Shown here one piece after another: positions 6,254 through 7,043 of a stretch of 7,043 bases of DNA. Numbering within the stretch: position 1 is the first letter of the stretch; each line of letters starts with the position of its first letter. The stretch is from Bacteroidales bacterium (GTDB lineage Bacteria; Bacteroidota; Bacteroidia; Bacteroidales; UBA7960): NCBI GenBank assembly GCA_003557965.1, contig PWND01000138.1, positions 1-7,043 of the forward strand, written 5' to 3'. The position numbers were made by a program, and so were the translations under genes. The notes below the pieces were generated by a model. That model was not told the DNA's origin, did no database searches, and saw only the letters and a list, made by a program, of their open reading frames with translations.

Positions 6254-6388
6254 TTTTTTTAAACCATATAAGAAATATAAGTCCATATAAGTTTTGGGGC
6301 ATACCTGCTAATGTTAATAATAAGTTCTCATATGATCTTATATGCCTTATATGGTAAAGTTTTTTTTAAACCATATAAGAAATATAAG
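6254..6388 (+). repeat. structured repeat copy A plus a trailing partial unit
   Basis: A unit of about 107 bp that recurs as copy B at 6926-7043: across 6255-6369 the two differ by five substitutions (6282, 6309, 6321, 6325, 6336) and no indel. It is built from ATATAAG words and their complements. CCATATAAG at 6264-6272 can pair with CTTATATGG at 6346-6354, and an inner CATATAAG (6284-6291) with CTTATATG (6337-6344), giving a long hairpin followed by eight T. The first 28 bp (6254-6281) recur exactly at 6361-6388, so the unit is flanked by a direct repeat, as in a tandem array reduced to one and a quarter units. It starts 6 nt after the hoxW stop. It could be a terminator, a REP-like element or the end of a mobile cassette. 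Confidence 0.85.
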
Positions 6389-6517
6389 AAAAGAGATTTT
6401 TAATGACTTAAAGTAAATAACTATAATTCCCTCATTTAATTATTAATATTTTATAGTTTATTTGATGCTTTTTTGTAATAAATAAGCTACATTTGTCTTT
6501 ATAATAATTAATGAGCT
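6389..6517 (+). other. leader region between repeat A and the GxxExxY gene
   Basis: These 129 bp of very AT-rich sequence hold no gene and no further repeat copy. They contain the candidate promoter of the GxxExxY gene, described separately. Confidence 0.5.
6461..6495 (+). promoter_or_regulatory. candidate Bacteroidota-type promoter of the GxxExxY gene
   Basis: TACATTTG at 6488-6495 matches the TAnnTTTG -7 consensus, and TTTG at 6461-6464 is a possible -33 element. The 23-bp spacing is slightly longer than the usual 19-21. The predicted start of transcription, near 6502, would leave a leader of about 15 nt. This suggests that the gene between the repeats carries its own promoter and is not an extension of the hox operon. 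Confidence 0.45.
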
Positions 6518-6925
6518 ATGAGGAAATCTTACCTAAAAGAATTGGTCTATCAAGTAAATGGAGCTGCCATAGAGGTTCATAAAGCAACTGGCCCTGGATT
6601 ATTGGAAAGTGTTTACCAAAAATGCCTTAGCCATGAGCTACAAAAAAGAGCTATAAATTTTTATTCAGAGTTGGTAGTGCCTGTTTCATATAAAGGACTG
6701 AAGTTAGATGCTGAGCTAAGGTGTGATTTTTTTGTTGAAGACACACTCGTGGTAGAAATTAAATCTGTGGATACAATGCATCCAATATTCGACGCACAAT
6801 TGCTAACATATATGAAGTTATTAAAGGCACCACTGGGATTGCTGATAAATTTTAATGTAAAACACATTTTCAAAGAAGGACAAACAACTTTTGTTAATGA
6901 ATTTTACAGAGATTTACCAGACTAA
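6518..6925 (+). CDS. GxxExxY protein, PD-(D/E)XK-like nuclease-fold family
   Basis: A 135-residue protein of the GxxExxY family (PDDEXK_3 type), whose cellular role is not established. The name-giving motif is G27-L-L-E30-S-V-Y33 in the first helix region, after an N-terminal helix of about 20 residues. A nuclease-like core follows: D70 (RCDFF), E80-I-K82 on the next strand (VVEIKS) and Q94-xxx-Y98 on the following helix. All catalytic positions of a PD-(D/E)XK site look intact, so activity is plausible but not shown. The length is typical for the family. There is no signal peptide or membrane segment. It is flanked by direct copies of a structured repeat, and its TAA stop is immediately followed by copy B. 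Nothing links it to hydrogenase function. It may be cargo or the mobilising/maintenance factor of the repeats. Confidence 0.88.
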   Translation: MRKSYLKELVYQVNGAAIEVHKATGPGLLESVYQKCLSHELQKRAINFYSELVVPVSYKGLKLDAELRCDFFVEDTLVVEIKSVDTMHPIFDAQLLTYMKLLKAPLGLLINFNVKHIFKEGQTTFVNEFYRDLPD

Positions 6926-7043
6926 TTTTTTAAACCATATAAGAAATATAAGGCCATATAAGTTTTGGGGCATACCTGCGAATGTTAATAAAAAGCTCTC
7001 ATATGAGCTTATATGCCTTATATGGTAAAGTTTTTTTTAACCA
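6926..7043 (+). repeat. structured repeat copy B (may continue beyond the window)
   Basis: Copy B lies in the same orientation as copy A, 671 bp further on, and is about 96% identical to it. It begins on the base after the GxxExxY stop codon. It can fold into a 16-bp stem, ATATAAGG and CATATAAG on the 5' side with CTTATATG and CCTTATAT (7008-7023) on the 3' side, with one bulged C at 6954. Within its loop, AAGCTC (6993-6998) and GAGCTT (7005-7010) could form a perfect alternative 6-bp hairpin. It ends in eight T and AACCA, which begins another unit with one A missing. The stem followed by the T-run could terminate the gene before it. Confidence 0.85.

Noticed and set aside
6661..6873. Minus-strand 70-codon open frame inside the GxxExxY gene
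   Set aside because: It is antisense to a gene with clear family motifs, and its product shows no recognisable features.
6254..7043. CRISPR-like array from the recurring ATATAAG words
   Set aside because: The words are short, occur in both orientations within a hairpin, and do not alternate with unique spacers of constant length. The two full copies are separated by a gene.

Overview
The window looks like AT-rich chromosomal DNA of an anaerobic or fermentative bacterium, most likely a member of the Bacteroidota. This rests on the low GC content, the near absence of Shine-Dalgarno sequences (one clear exception before hoxY), TAnnTTTG-type promoter boxes, and the repeat-flanked GxxExxY gene. 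The taxonomic call is an inference from style, not from a marker gene.

Left part (1-761, minus strand): a stand-alone response-regulator receiver protein with a long insertion is followed 86 bp downstream by the start of a NuoE/HydC-like thioredoxin-fold subunit that runs off the window. Such a pair is expected at the head of an electron-bifurcating [FeFe]-hydrogenase or another NAD(P)-linked diaphorase cluster, but the deciding genes lie outside. A 391-bp divergent intergenic region (762-1152) follows. It is very AT-rich and carries three copies of TGCTTTTTAT and a candidate promoter box.

Centre (1153-6248, plus strand): a compact operon, hoxF-hoxU-hoxY-hoxH-hoxW, encodes a cytoplasmic bidirectional NAD(H)-linked [NiFe]-hydrogenase (group 3d) of the Ralstonia soluble-hydrogenase type. 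HoxFU is the diaphorase (FMN, NAD(H), Fe-S relay), HoxYH is the hydrogenase (proximal 4Fe-4S cluster, NiFe site), and HoxW is the protease that trims the HoxH C-terminus after nickel insertion. HoxF has a fused N-terminal NuoE-like domain that has lost three of its four cluster cysteines. A strong hairpin terminator sits between hoxH and hoxW. No hyp genes for NiFe-cofactor assembly are in view.

Right part (6249-7043): two direct copies, about 96% identical, of a roughly 107-bp structured repeat built from ATATAAG/CTTATAT words flank a single gene. That gene encodes a GxxExxY protein with an intact PD-(D/E)XK-like nuclease signature. The first copy begins at the very end of hoxW and the second abuts the GxxExxY stop codon. 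This repeat-nuclease-repeat cassette is the least explained part of the window and the best candidate for an undescribed mobile or repeat-maintenance system. A plainer reading, in which the repeats are 3'-UTR terminators, remains open.
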